Shown piece by piece: positions 5,762 through 13,265 of a stretch of DNA of 13,265 bases. The DNA comes from an uncultured Eubacteriales bacterium (GTDB lineage: Bacteria > Bacillota > Clostridia > Peptostreptococcales > Anaerovoracaceae): positions 1 to 13,265 of the forward strand of contig UQMQ01000065.1 of assembly GCA_900542245.1 (NCBI GenBank), given 5' to 3'. The position numbers and the translations under genes are program-made. Below the pieces are notes generated by a model. That model did no database searches, was not told where the DNA came from, and saw only the letters and a list, made by a program, of their open reading frames with translations. Within the stretch, counting starts at the first letter, position 1; each line of letters begins with the position of its first letter.

Positions 5762-7177
5762 ATGAAGCTAGGATATGATTTAACAATTGAACAAACCCAA
5801 AAGCTGACCATGACCCCGGAACTGATCCAGGCGATTCAGATTTTGCAGTTTAATACGCAGGAGCTGGATTCTTTCGTACAGAGTGAACTCATGCAGAATC
5901 CGGTATTGGAGTACGAGGGAAACGACGACAATAAAAAAGAACCTGAGCTTTCCAAAACTGAGACTTTGGACAAGAAGGAAGCGGAGCAGTCCGACATCGA
6001 CCTTCGCGAAAAAGTGAGGGAAGCGGAATACGACGACATCAGCTACAGGCAGTGGGAATACTCCAAAGACCATGACGAAACGTCCTTCGAACAGTTCGTC
6101 AGCAGGGAAGAGACTCTGGAGGATTCTCTTTTGCTGCAATTGACGTTTTCCAAATTAAAGGGCTGTGAGCTCAAGATTGGCAGATATCTGATCGAAGCGA
6201 TGGATGACAACGGCTATCTGACAGTAGATATTGCACGTGTGGCGAAATGTTTCCAGGTTCCGCTTGATCGCGTAGAGCATGTGCTGGACGTGATCCAGAC
6301 CTTCGAGCCGGCGGGCGTCGGTGCCAGAAGTCTGGAGGAGTGTCTGATCATCCAGCTTGCAGCGAAAGGGCTCTTGGAGGATTCTATCGAGTATATTATT
6401 CTGAATCATTTGGCAGATCTTGGAGACAATAAGTTAAACAAGGTGGCGAAAGCGACCGGCTTGACGATCCCGCAGGTGCAGCTCATTGCGGATCTGATCC
6501 GTACATTGGAGCCGAAACCGGGACGGCAGTTTTCTTCCGGAGAACATGTCAAATATATTGTGCCGGATGTGACGGTCGAGAAGATTGACGGAGAATATCA
6601 TGTCGTGACCAATGACGGTGCAGTGCCGAGACTGATGGTCAGTCCATATTATTCGTCGCTTGCAAAGGAAGCGCCGAACGATGAGGAGCTTTCCAAATAT
6701 CTGAGCGATAAATACAATGCGGCGCTTTGGCTGATCCGCAGTATCGAACAGCGCAAGCAGACCATCTACCATGTGGCGCAGGCGGTTGTGGATTATCAAA
6801 AGGAATTTCTGGACAAGGGCGCGAAATATTTAAAGACGCTGACGCTCAAGCAGGTAGCAGAGGCACTCGATATCCACGAGTCGACAGTCAGCCGTTCGAT
6901 CAACGGGAAGTATATGCAGACGCCGCGCGGTGTCTTTGAGATCAAATACTTTTTCTCCAGCGGTGTGACCGGTGCGAGCGGCGAGGGCATGTCGTCCAAC
7001 AGCATCAAGTCCTTTATCAAAGAAATCATCGATGGAGAAGATCCGAAAAAACCTTACAGCGATCAGGACATGGTGGAGATCCTCAGCAAAAAAGGCATTG
7101 AGATTTCCAGACGTACCGTCGCGAAATACAGAGAAGGTATGAATATTCTGTCTTCGTCAAAACGGAGAAGATATTAA
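5762..7177 (+). CDS. rpoN: RNA polymerase sigma-54 factor (RpoN/SigL)
   Basis: RpoN directs core RNA polymerase to -24/-12 promoters that need an ATP-driven activator to open. From 5762 it has 471 residues, normal for the family. The Gln/Leu-rich activator-interacting region I occupies about residues 7-45 (QTQKLTMTPELIQAIQILQF), followed by an acidic linker, the core-binding domain, a helix-turn-helix with HESTVSRSINGKY (from 372), and the RpoN box RRTVAKYRE (450-458) that reads the -24 element. The frame is open from 5723, but those extra residues overlap the promoter and are unlike the family. GAGGTG at 5752-5757 suits 5762 better than the adjacent ATG at 5759. No activator gene is present in the window. 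The glycolytic cluster starts 65 bp downstream with no obvious terminator between. Confidence 0.96.
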   Translation: MKLGYDLTIEQTQKLTMTPELIQAIQILQFNTQELDSFVQSELMQNPVLEYEGNDDNKKEPELSKTETLDKKEAEQSDIDLREKVREAEYDDISYRQWEYSKDHDETSFEQFVSREETLEDSLLLQLTFSKLKGCELKIGRYLIEAMDDNGYLTVDIARVAKCFQVPLDRVEHVLDVIQTFEPAGVGARSLEECLIIQLAAKGLLEDSIEYIILNHLADLGDNKLNKVAKATGLTIPQVQLIADLIRTLEPKPGRQFSSGEHVKYIVPDVTVEKIDGEYHVVTNDGAVPRLMVSPYYSSLAKEAPNDEELSKYLSDKYNAALWLIRSIEQRKQTIYHVAQAVVDYQKEFLDKGAKYLKTLTLKQVAEALDIHESTVSRSINGKYMQTPRGVFEIKYFFSSGVTGASGEGMSSNSIKSFIKEIIDGEDPKKPYSDQDMVEILSKKGIEISRRTVAKYREGMNILSSSKRRRY

Positions 7178-7185
7178 GATACATA

Positions 7186-7200
7186 TTGTAATTATAACAA
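7186..7200 (+). promoter_or_regulatory. Operator-like imperfect palindrome upstream of gap
   Basis: TTGTAATTATAACAA reads as TTGTnATnATnACAA on both strands, an imperfect 15-bp dyad in the 65-bp space between rpoN and the first gap gene. It could bind a dimeric regulator. It resembles the ends of Rex sites but is 3 bp too short for the usual 18-bp Rex operator. No convincing promoter hexamer pair is visible in this gap. Confidence 0.3.
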
Positions 7201-7242
7201 CAAGCAAAGAGTCATTCAGAGAGATTTAGGAGGAGAATGAAA

Positions 7243-8259
7243 ATGGCGATTAGAGTTGGAATTAACGGCTTTGGAAGAATCGGACGCGTGGTGATCCGTG
7301 CGGCAATGGATATGCCGGAGATTGAGATCCGGGCGATCAATCTGCGCAATGCGGATCTGGAGTATATGGTATATATGCTCAAATATGATACCGTATTCGG
7401 CAGATTCCCAAAGAGTTTAGATCACGATCAGTCCGGGATTTATATCGATGGCAAGCATGTCGATGTATTTTCCTGCTCCGATGCGCTGGAAATTCCATGG
7501 AAAGAAGCCGGCGTCGATTATGTCATCGATTGTACCGGCGCTTATGTCACGACCGAAAAGGCGATGGATCATATCGAAGCAGGTGCGAAGCACGTCATTA
7601 TTTCAGCACCGGCTAAGGATAAAGAGACGCCGACCTTTGTCTACGGCGTCAATCACGAAACATACCGCTCAGATATGAAGGTCGTTTCTAACGCGTCCTG
7701 TACGACCAACTGCCTTGCGCCGCTGATGAAGGTCATCGAAGACAATTACGGCATCAAGGAGGGTCTGATGTCGACGATCCACGCGGCAACCGCGAAGCAG
7801 AAGGTTGTTGATGCCAAATCTCTCAAGGACTGGAGAACAGGCCGCAGTGTCTTCGGCAATGTCATTCCGTCCACGACCGGCGCAGCGAAGGCTGTCGGTC
7901 TCGTCATTCCGTCTCTGCAGGGCAAGATGACCGGTATTTCCTACCGCGTGCCGACTGCGGATGTTTCTGTGATTGACGTCAATGTGGTATTAAACACACC
8001 GACCAGCGGACCGGAGCTCAGACAGAAGATCAAAGAGGCTTCCGAGACCTACCTGAAAGGCGTTCTGGAATATGTGGATGACGAAGTGGTTTCCGGTGAT
8101 TTTGTCGGTGACTCCCATACCTCGATCTTTGACTCCAGACAGACCATTGAACTGAACGATCATTTCTTCAAATTGATCGCTTATTACGATAACGAATTCG
8201 GTTATTCCAGCAATCTCCTTCATATGCTGAAATATATGCATCAAATTGATTGTGAATAA
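7243..8259 (+). CDS. gap: Glyceraldehyde-3-phosphate dehydrogenase, GapA/eukaryote-like type
   Basis: GAPDH converts glyceraldehyde-3-phosphate, phosphate and NAD(P)+ to 1,3-bisphosphoglycerate. This 338-residue copy has INGFGRIGR (7-15), the active-site ASCTTNC with Cys153 and the base His180. KSLKDWRTGR and FFKLIAYYDNEFGYS place it with the E. coli GapA/eukaryote-like lineage rather than the usual Firmicutes form. The acidic residue after the second strand that normally holds the adenosine ribose of NAD is missing: the segment reads INLRNAD (32-38), with Leu34 and Arg35 where IND is expected. This suggests relaxed or NADP(H) preference, as an inference. AGGAGG at 7228-7233 is 9 nt before 7243 but only 3 nt before an in-frame ATG at 7237, so 7243 is chosen. 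It starts the gap-pgk-gap-tpiA cluster. Confidence 0.95.
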   Translation: MAIRVGINGFGRIGRVVIRAAMDMPEIEIRAINLRNADLEYMVYMLKYDTVFGRFPKSLDHDQSGIYIDGKHVDVFSCSDALEIPWKEAGVDYVIDCTGAYVTTEKAMDHIEAGAKHVIISAPAKDKETPTFVYGVNHETYRSDMKVVSNASCTTNCLAPLMKVIEDNYGIKEGLMSTIHAATAKQKVVDAKSLKDWRTGRSVFGNVIPSTTGAAKAVGLVIPSLQGKMTGISYRVPTADVSVIDVNVVLNTPTSGPELRQKIKEASETYLKGVLEYVDDEVVSGDFVGDSHTSIFDSRQTIELNDHFFKLIAYYDNEFGYSSNLLHMLKYMHQIDCE

Positions 8260-8320
8260 ATCTGCGTTCCTCAAGTATATGGACCTCAGTACATAAACAA
8301 AGAAAAAGGAGAAGAGATTT

Positions 8321-9508
8321 ATGAAAAAGACAGTCAGGGATATGGATGTAAAAGGAAAGCGTGTCCTCGTCAGATGCGATTTCAACGTACCGATGCAGGA
8401 GGGAAAGATTACCGATGATACTCGTATCGTAGCGGCACTGCCGACGATCCGATATTTGACAGAGCATGGCGCGAAGGTCATCCTGATGTCCCATATGGGC
8501 AGACCGAAGGGCGAACCGAAAAAGGAATTCACTTTGCAGCCGGTGGCAGACAGACTTACGCAGCTTTTGGGCAAACAGGTGGTTTTCGCCGCATCGGATC
8601 GCGTGGTGGACGAGAACGTACAACAGGCAGCAGCGGCGCTCGCGGACGGCGATGTTATGCTTTTGGAAAACGTCAGATTCCGCAAGGAGGAGACCCAAAA
8701 TGACGCGGGTTTTGCGAAAGAACTGGCGTCGCTGGGGGATATCTTCGTCAACGATGCGTTCGGTACCGCGCACAGAGCGCATGCCTCGACCGCGGGTATC
8801 GCCGACTATCTGCCATGCGTTTCGGGTTTCTTAATTGAAAAAGAGGTGCAGTTCCTCGGAAACGCGGTAGAAAACCCAGAGAGACCGTTTGTCGCGATCA
8901 TGGGCGGCGCGAAGGTCGGGGATAAGATTCCGGTCATCGAAAACCTGCTCAAAAAGGTTGATGCGCTGATCATCGGCGGCGGTATGGCGTACACGTTTTT
9001 TAAAGCGGAGGGTTTGGAAATCGGGACCTCCATTCTGGATCAGGACAGTCTGGCACTCGCCAAGGAGATTTTCGCAAAGGCAGAGCAGGCAGGCGTCAAG
9101 CTGCTGCTTCCGATCGATGCAGTCTGCGCGAAGGAATTTCAAAACGATACGGAATTTGCCGTATTTGATAAAGATCAGATGCCACAGGATAGGATGGGTA
9201 TGGATATCGGCCCGAAAACGATCGAGCTGTTCAAGGCAGAGATCGCACAGGCAAAAACCATTGTCTGGAACGGACCGATGGGCGTGTTTGAGATGCCGAA
9301 TTTTGCCGCAGGCACCAGAGCTGTAGCAGAAGCTTTGGCTGCATCGGACGCCGTTACGATCATCGGCGGCGGAGATTCCGCGGCGGCCTGTGAACAGTTT
9401 GGTCTCAAAGATCAGATGACACATATCTCTACCGGCGGCGGCGCTTCTTTGGAATTTTTGGAAGGCAAAGTACTTCCGGGAATCGCCGTCATTGAAGATA
9501 AACAGTAA
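8321..9508 (+). CDS. pgk: Phosphoglycerate kinase
   Basis: Phosphoglycerate kinase transfers the acyl phosphate of 1,3-bisphosphoglycerate to ADP, giving ATP and 3-phosphoglycerate, directly after the GAPDH step encoded on both sides of it. The 395 residues are of normal length. Motifs in order are RCDFNVPM (18-25), SHMGRPKG, ENVRFRKEE, the middle IMGGAKVGDK, NGPMGVFE, and the nucleotide-binding C-terminal GGGDSAA (349-355) followed by HISTGGGASLEFLEGK. All the main substrate-binding segments look intact. AAGGAG (8306-8311) lies 9 nt before the ATG. It is 61 bp downstream of the first gap and 85 bp upstream of the second. I see neither a terminator nor a strong promoter in those gaps, so co-transcription is likely. 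Confidence 0.98.
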   Translation: MKKTVRDMDVKGKRVLVRCDFNVPMQEGKITDDTRIVAALPTIRYLTEHGAKVILMSHMGRPKGEPKKEFTLQPVADRLTQLLGKQVVFAASDRVVDENVQQAAAALADGDVMLLENVRFRKEETQNDAGFAKELASLGDIFVNDAFGTAHRAHASTAGIADYLPCVSGFLIEKEVQFLGNAVENPERPFVAIMGGAKVGDKIPVIENLLKKVDALIIGGGMAYTFFKAEGLEIGTSILDQDSLALAKEIFAKAEQAGVKLLLPIDAVCAKEFQNDTEFAVFDKDQMPQDRMGMDIGPKTIELFKAEIAQAKTIVWNGPMGVFEMPNFAAGTRAVAEALAASDAVTIIGGGDSAAACEQFGLKDQMTHISTGGGASLEFLEGKVLPGIAVIEDKQ

Positions 9509-9593
9509 GCAATCTACGCATGACCAGTGCTGCGGGCAATATGTGCTGTTTGAAGAATAGCAGAAGAAGAAAGATGTAGTAGGAGGTACAATT

Positions 9594-10613
9594 ATGGTAA
9601 GAGTAGCAATTAACGGATTCGGACGCATCGGCAGACTTGCATTTCGTCAAATATTTGAAGATCCTGATATGCAGGTCGTTGCCATCAACGATCTGACAGA
9701 TCCTAAAATGCTGGCGCATCTTTTGAAATATGACAGTTCTCAAGGCGCATACCGCGGACATGAGATCCTTTGGGATGAAGATTCCATTACGGTGGATGGA
9801 ACAGACATTCCGGTATATAAAGAGGCGGACGCACATAATCTGCCATGGAAAGCACTCGATATCGATGTCGTTTTGGAATGTACGGGCTTCTATACGTCTA
9901 AAGCCAAATCACAGGCACATATCGACGCAGGCGCCAAGAAGGTGCTGATTTCCGCACCGGCGGGCAATGATCTTCCGACCATAGTTTACGGCGTCAACCA
10001 TGAAACATTAACAGAAAACGACCATATTGTATCCGGCGCCTCCTGCACAACCAACTGTCTGGCGCCGATGGCAAAAGCGCTGAACGACTATCGGGAAGTC
10101 CGTACCGGATTCATGACGACGATACACGCTTATACCGGCGATCAGATGCTGCTGGATGGGCCGCACAGAAAGGGTGATCTGCGCAGAGCCAGAGCCGGCG
10201 CGATCAATATCGTGCCGAACTCGACCGGCGCAGCAAAAGCGATCGGTCTGGTCATTCCGGAGCTGGCAGGCAAGCTGATCGGCTCGGCGCAGAGAGTGCC
10301 GGTGCCGTCCGGCTCCATTACGATTTTGGACGCTACCCTCAAGGACATGACGGACAGCGTCTCCGTCGAGGGCATCAATGCGGCGATGAAAGCGGCTGCA
10401 GACGAATCCTTCGGCTATACAGAAGAAGAATTGGTCAGTTCGGATATTATCGGTATGCGCTACGGCTCCCTGTTCGATGCGACGCAGACGCTGGCACAGC
10501 AGTGCGGCACGCATATCTATGAGGTTCGTATTGTTGCATGGTATGACAATGAAATGAGCTATACCTGCCAGCTGATCAGAACGCTGAAATATCTGAAAAA
10601 GTTTGTCAAATAA
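9594..10613 (+). CDS. gap: Glyceraldehyde-3-phosphate dehydrogenase, Firmicutes type (NAD pattern)
   Basis: This second GAPDH has 339 residues, with INGFGRIGR (6-14), catalytic Cys151 in ASCTTNC and His178 in TTIHAYTGDQ. HRKGDLRRARAGAINIVPNS is characteristic of the common bacterial and Clostridia-type enzyme. It keeps the acidic residue that selects NAD: AINDLTDPK has Asp33 at the end of the second strand. It is therefore the probable NAD-dependent glycolytic enzyme. It differs from the first gap in many segments, so the pair is not a recent tandem duplication but two lineages placed around pgk. AGGAGG (9581-9586) is 7 nt before the ATG. tpiA follows after 18 bp and is surely in the same transcript. 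Confidence 0.97.
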   Translation: MVRVAINGFGRIGRLAFRQIFEDPDMQVVAINDLTDPKMLAHLLKYDSSQGAYRGHEILWDEDSITVDGTDIPVYKEADAHNLPWKALDIDVVLECTGFYTSKAKSQAHIDAGAKKVLISAPAGNDLPTIVYGVNHETLTENDHIVSGASCTTNCLAPMAKALNDYREVRTGFMTTIHAYTGDQMLLDGPHRKGDLRRARAGAINIVPNSTGAAKAIGLVIPELAGKLIGSAQRVPVPSGSITILDATLKDMTDSVSVEGINAAMKAAADESFGYTEEELVSSDIIGMRYGSLFDATQTLAQQCGTHIYEVRIVAWYDNEMSYTCQLIRTLKYLKKFVK

Positions 10614-10631
10614 AGAAAGGCGAAATTTTCT

Positions 10632-11378
10632 ATGCGCTATCCTTTTATCGCAGGAAACTGGAAAATGTATAAAACCATCGCGGAAGCCAAGGCTTTTGCG
10701 GAGACATTCAAAAAAAATTATCAGCCCTCCGATGTGCGTGTCGCGATCTGCGCGCCGTATCTGCAGCTCCCGGTTTTGGTCGAAGCTTTTCGCGGGACCG
10801 GTATCGGTGTCGGCGCACAGAATGTGCATTATGAAGCCGAGGGTGCTTTTACCGGTGAGATTTCGATCCCGATGCTGGAGGAAATCGGCGTGGATTACTG
10901 CATTGTCGGACATTCCGAAAGACGGCAGTATTTCAATGAGTCGGATGATACGGTAAACCGCAAGGTAAAGGCTTTGCTAAAGACTTCGATCATACCGATT
11001 GTATGTGTCGGTGAAGATCTGCAGCAAAAAGAAGCCGGTTATGAAAAACAGCTTGTCAGCGAGCAGGTCAAAAACGCGCTGCATGATATTCCGGCTGACA
11101 AAGCAGAGCGCATCGTCATCGCATACGAACCGATCTGGGCCATCGGCACCGGCAGAACAGCCACGCCGATCCAGGCAAATATGATGTGCGAATTGATTCG
11201 CGATACTCTGACGGAAATGTACGGCGATGAGACCGCCGACCGTATGGTCATTCAATACGGCGGCAGCGTCAAACCGGAGAACGCGTCTGAGATCATGAAT
11301 ATGGAAGAGATCGATGGTGCATTGGTGGGTGGAGCCAGCTTGGAACCGCTAAAATTTCATGAAATTGTAAACTTTTAG
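10632..11378 (+). CDS. tpiA: Triosephosphate isomerase
   Basis: This enzyme interconverts dihydroxyacetone phosphate and glyceraldehyde-3-phosphate, feeding the GAPDH encoded just before it. The 248 residues are of normal length for the (beta/alpha)8 barrel. Catalytic residues are visible: Asn9 and Lys11 in GNWKM, His94 in VGHSERR, and Glu166 in AYEPIWAIGTG. The phosphate-gripping YGGSVKPEN and GALVGGASL segments are present near the end. GAAAGGCG lies before the ATG, a weaker ribosome binding site than those of its neighbours, only 18 bp after the second gap. Phosphoglycerate mutase and enolase, often encoded next in this cluster, are not here; secG follows with its own promoter. Confidence 0.98.
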   Translation: MRYPFIAGNWKMYKTIAEAKAFAETFKKNYQPSDVRVAICAPYLQLPVLVEAFRGTGIGVGAQNVHYEAEGAFTGEISIPMLEEIGVDYCIVGHSERRQYFNESDDTVNRKVKALLKTSIIPIVCVGEDLQQKEAGYEKQLVSEQVKNALHDIPADKAERIVIAYEPIWAIGTGRTATPIQANMMCELIRDTLTEMYGDETADRMVIQYGGSVKPENASEIMNMEEIDGALVGGASLEPLKFHEIVNF

Positions 11379-11379
11379 C

Positions 11380-11409
11380 TTGATTTTACTATTCAAGGTA
11401 TGGTACAAT
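11380..11409 (+). promoter_or_regulatory. Sigma-A promoter for secG
   Basis: TTGATT (11380-11385) and TACAAT (11404-11409) are 18 bp apart, with TGG directly before the -10 box (extended -10). It begins just after the tpiA stop and would start transcription about 25 nt before secG. No terminator is seen for tpiA, so secG may also receive read-through. Confidence 0.65.
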
Positions 11410-11439
11410 TAATAAGTTAAAATTACAAGGAGGTACGAG

Positions 11440-11670
11440 ATGAAGATTTTCTTAATGATTTTGCTCGCAGTTGCAAGTCTGATCCTGATCGCCAGCGTGC
11501 TGCTTCAATCCGGTAACAGCGCCGGTTTGTCCGGTTCCATCGCAGGCGGCGCAGAACAGCTCTTCGGCAAGAAAAAGAGTAAAGGTTATGAAGCACTGTT
11601 AGAAAAAGTGACAGCTATCGGAGCAGTTTTGTTCATAGTGCTTTCTCTTGTAATCGTTACAATGGAATAA
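11440..11670 (+). CDS. secG: Preprotein translocase subunit SecG
   Basis: SecG is the small, non-essential subunit of the SecYEG channel that aids protein export across the cytoplasmic membrane. The 76 residues are normal for the family and form two membrane segments, about residues 3-22 (LMILLAVASLILIASVLLQ) and 56-74 (TAIGAVLFIVLSLVIVTM). Between them is a glycine/serine-rich cytoplasmic loop that includes the conserved LLQSGNSAGLSGSIAGGAEQ stretch and LFGKKKSKG. AAGGAGG (11427-11433) lies 6 nt before the ATG. Placement after tpiA is common in Firmicutes. Confidence 0.95.
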   Translation: MKIFLMILLAVASLILIASVLLQSGNSAGLSGSIAGGAEQLFGKKKSKGYEALLEKVTAIGAVLFIVLSLVIVTME

Positions 11671-11683
11671 TTGTGACGGCACA

Positions 11684-11712
11684 TTGATTTTGTTTTAAAT
11701 TATTTTTATATT
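11684..11712 (+). promoter_or_regulatory. Probable promoter for hppA
   Basis: TTGATT (11684-11689) and TATATT (11707-11712) are separated by 17 bp in an AT-rich stretch after secG. The start would fall near 11719, giving a leader of nearly 60 nt. Confidence 0.5.
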
Positions 11713-11722
11713 TCACATTGAA

Positions 11723-11747
11723 AAGGGGTACGAAGAACGTGCCTCTT
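11723..11747 (+). other. Leader hairpin ahead of hppA
   Basis: AAGGGGTACG (11723-11732) can pair with CGTGCCTCTT (11738-11747), a 10-bp stem with two G-U pairs around an AAGAA loop. The following bases (ATTCGG) are not a T-run, so a terminator role is weak. It would sit at the very 5' end of an hppA transcript from the promoter just upstream, where it might protect the message. Confidence 0.4.
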
Positions 11748-11775
11748 ATTCGGCGTGAGTAGGAGGTATTATATT

Positions 11776-13265
11776 ATGGAAAAAATCTTTCCTGTAATCG
11801 CAGCCGTCGTTGGTCTGGTTGTTGCTTTCTGTTTAGCAGCATGGATCAAGAAGACTGACGAAGGTACAGACAGGATGAAGGAAATTGCCGGATACATCAG
11901 AGAAGGTGCGATGGCATTCCTGGCGAGAGAATACAAAACAATGGTCATTGTTGTTGTTGTATTGTTCCTGATCATCGGCTTTGCATTGCAAAGCTGGACA
12001 ACCGCTGTGCTCTATTTATGCGGCGCAGCATTATCCGTTTTGGCAGGCTTCTTCGGTATGAAGGTCGCTACGCTTGGTAATGTAAGAACTGCCAACGCTG
12101 CAAGAGAGTCCGGCATGAACAAGGCGCTGAAGATCGCGTTCAGATCCGGCGCTGTTATGGGTCTTTGCGTATCCGGTCTCGGTCTGTTCGGACTGGGCGT
12201 GGTACTGTGCGCGTTAGACCTGGCAACCGTAGTGGAATGTGTCACAGGCTTTGGTCTGGGTGCATCCTCCATGGCGCTGTTTGGCAGAGTCGGCGGCGGT
12301 ATCTACACGAAGGCAGCAGACGTTGGTGCTGACCTGGTAGGTAAGGTCGAAGCAGGTATTCCGGAAGACGACCCGCGTAACCCGGCTGTTATCGCTGATA
12401 ACGTCGGCGACAACGTCGGTGACGTAGCAGGTATGGGCTCCGACCTGTTCGAATCCTATGTAGGTTCCGTTATTTCCGCGGTAACACTGGCAGCCGTTGC
12501 GGTAAACTCCGCGCCGGAGACAGCAACGTTCTCAGAAGGCGATGCAGCAATCTTCCCGCTGATCATTTCTGCGATCGGCATCATCGCGTCTGTCATCGGC
12601 ATTCTGCTTGTCAGAGGCAAAGAAGGCGGCAACCCTGCAGCAGCACTGAACATGGGTACGTATATCAGCGGCGTGATCGTTATCATCGCAACTGTGATCC
12701 TGTCCAAGTCCATGCTGGGTGATTACACCTATGCGGCAGCGATCATCGCAGGTCTGGTCGTCGGTATTGCCATCGGTAAGATTACAGAAGTTTATACTTC
12801 CGGCGATTATAAGCACGTACAGGGCATCGCAGAACAGTCTCAGACCGGTGCTGCGACTACGATCATCAGCGGTCTGGGCGTTGGTATGATGTCCACCTTA
12901 TGGCCGATCGTTCTGATTTGCGTAGGCGTATTCGTAGCTTACCAGTTTGCAGGTCTGTATGGTATCGCGCTTTCCGCGGTAGGTATGCTTTCCACAACCG
13001 GTATGACGGTAGCTGTTGACGCTTACGGTCCGGTATCCGATAACGCGGGTGGTATCGCGGAGATGTCTGAATTACCGCACGAAGTCAGAGAGATCACTGA
13101 TAAGCTCGACGCAGTCGGCAACACGACCGCTGCGATCGGTAAAGGTTTCGCGATTGGTTCCGCTGCACTGACAGCTTTGGCTCTGTTCGCATCCTATGCA
13201 GCAGTGACACATCTGGAAGTCATCAGCTTACTGGACCCGATCGTCATCATTGGCTTATTCATCGG
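11776..13265 (+). CDS. hppA: Membrane-bound ion-pumping pyrophosphatase, K+-dependent type (3' end cut off)
   Basis: This integral membrane enzyme couples hydrolysis of pyrophosphate to export of H+ or Na+, recovering energy from biosynthesis. The frame is open to the right edge and shows the first 496 residues of a protein that is usually near 670-700. EGAMAFLAREYK (43-54), DVGADLVGKVE (182-192) and DNVGDNVGD (208-216), which bind pyrophosphate and magnesium, are intact. GNTTAAIGKG (448-457), with Ala rather than Lys at the diagnostic position, marks the potassium-dependent subfamily. Whether it moves H+ or Na+ is not clear to me from the visible part. Multiple hydrophobic membrane segments are evident from residue 4 onward. 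AGGAGG (11761-11766) precedes the ATG. A leader with its own probable promoter separates it from secG. Confidence 0.97.
   Translation, partial: MEKIFPVIAAVVGLVVAFCLAAWIKKTDEGTDRMKEIAGYIREGAMAFLAREYKTMVIVVVVLFLIIGFALQSWTTAVLYLCGAALSVLAGFFGMKVATLGNVRTANAARESGMNKALKIAFRSGAVMGLCVSGLGLFGLGVVLCALDLATVVECVTGFGLGASSMALFGRVGGGIYTKAADVGADLVGKVEAGIPEDDPRNPAVIADNVGDNVGDVAGMGSDLFESYVGSVISAVTLAAVAVNSAPETATFSEGDAAIFPLIISAIGIIASVIGILLVRGKEGGNPAAALNMGTYISGVIVIIATVILSKSMLGDYTYAAAIIAGLVVGIAIGKITEVYTSGDYKHVQGIAEQSQTGAATTIISGLGVGMMSTLWPIVLICVGVFVAYQFAGLYGIALSAVGMLSTTGMTVAVDAYGPVSDNAGGIAEMSELPHEVREITDKLDAVGNTTAAIGKGFAIGSAALTALALFASYAAVTHLEVISLLDPIVIIGLFI

Noticed and set aside
7186..7200. Rex operator upstream of gap
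   Set aside because: The dyad is 15 bp rather than the usual 18 bp and the inner bases do not fit the known consensus; kept only as an unnamed operator-like dyad.
8831..9628. Long - strand open frame opposite pgk
   Set aside because: It mirrors the well-defined pgk gene and shows no family features.
11353..11366. Perfect 14-bp palindrome AATTTCATGAAATT
   Set aside because: It lies within the last codons of tpiA (FHEI), is AT-rich and has no nearby site context; chance is likely.
11678..11692. GGCAC as a sigma-54 -24 element before hppA
   Set aside because: There is no GC at the required 10-bp spacing.

Overview
The window looks like chromosome from a low-to-mid-GC Gram-positive anaerobe of the Firmicutes, most likely Clostridia-like. 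The evidence is the strong AGGAGG-type ribosome binding sites, a MurT/GatD-like pair, rpoN beside a glycolytic operon that runs into secG, and a potassium-dependent membrane pyrophosphatase. The genus cannot be named from sequence alone. No tRNA, rRNA, CRISPR array or complete insertion sequence is visible.

Left region (1-3305, + strand). An AT-rich stub holds a possible gene tail (3-71) and an unrecognised 73-residue acidic protein (79-300). Three ligase-type genes follow in a tight run: an ATP-grasp protein of the sugar-transfer-associated type, a MurT-like Mur ligase and a GatD-like amidotransferase. The GatD-like protein has lost both the cysteine and the histidine needed to hydrolyse glutamine, and its MurT-like partner is altered at several normally conserved motifs. 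This trio is the best candidate for an uncharacterised system. It ends at a hairpin that can terminate transcription in both directions.

Middle region (3331-5083, - strand). A homoserine dehydrogenase without an ACT regulatory domain is followed downstream by a small SEC-C protein. The dehydrogenase has a good sigma-A promoter and a leader of about 160 nt built from 2.3 copies of a 67-bp tandem repeat with interleaved inverted repeats. The tRNA methyltransferase gene trmL diverges from it on the + strand.

Right region (5692-13265, + strand). rpoN (sigma-54) has a near-consensus sigma-A promoter, and a full match to the degenerate sigma-54 -24/-12 element overlaps that promoter's -10 box, suggesting self-control. 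The glycolytic genes gap, pgk, a second and different gap, and tpiA follow. Together they take triose phosphates and glyceraldehyde-3-phosphate through 3-phosphoglycerate. The two GAPDHs belong to different lineages and differ at the position that usually selects NAD over NADP. The cggR repressor often found at this locus is absent. secG has its own promoter, and the window ends inside hppA, whose mRNA leader may begin with a hairpin.
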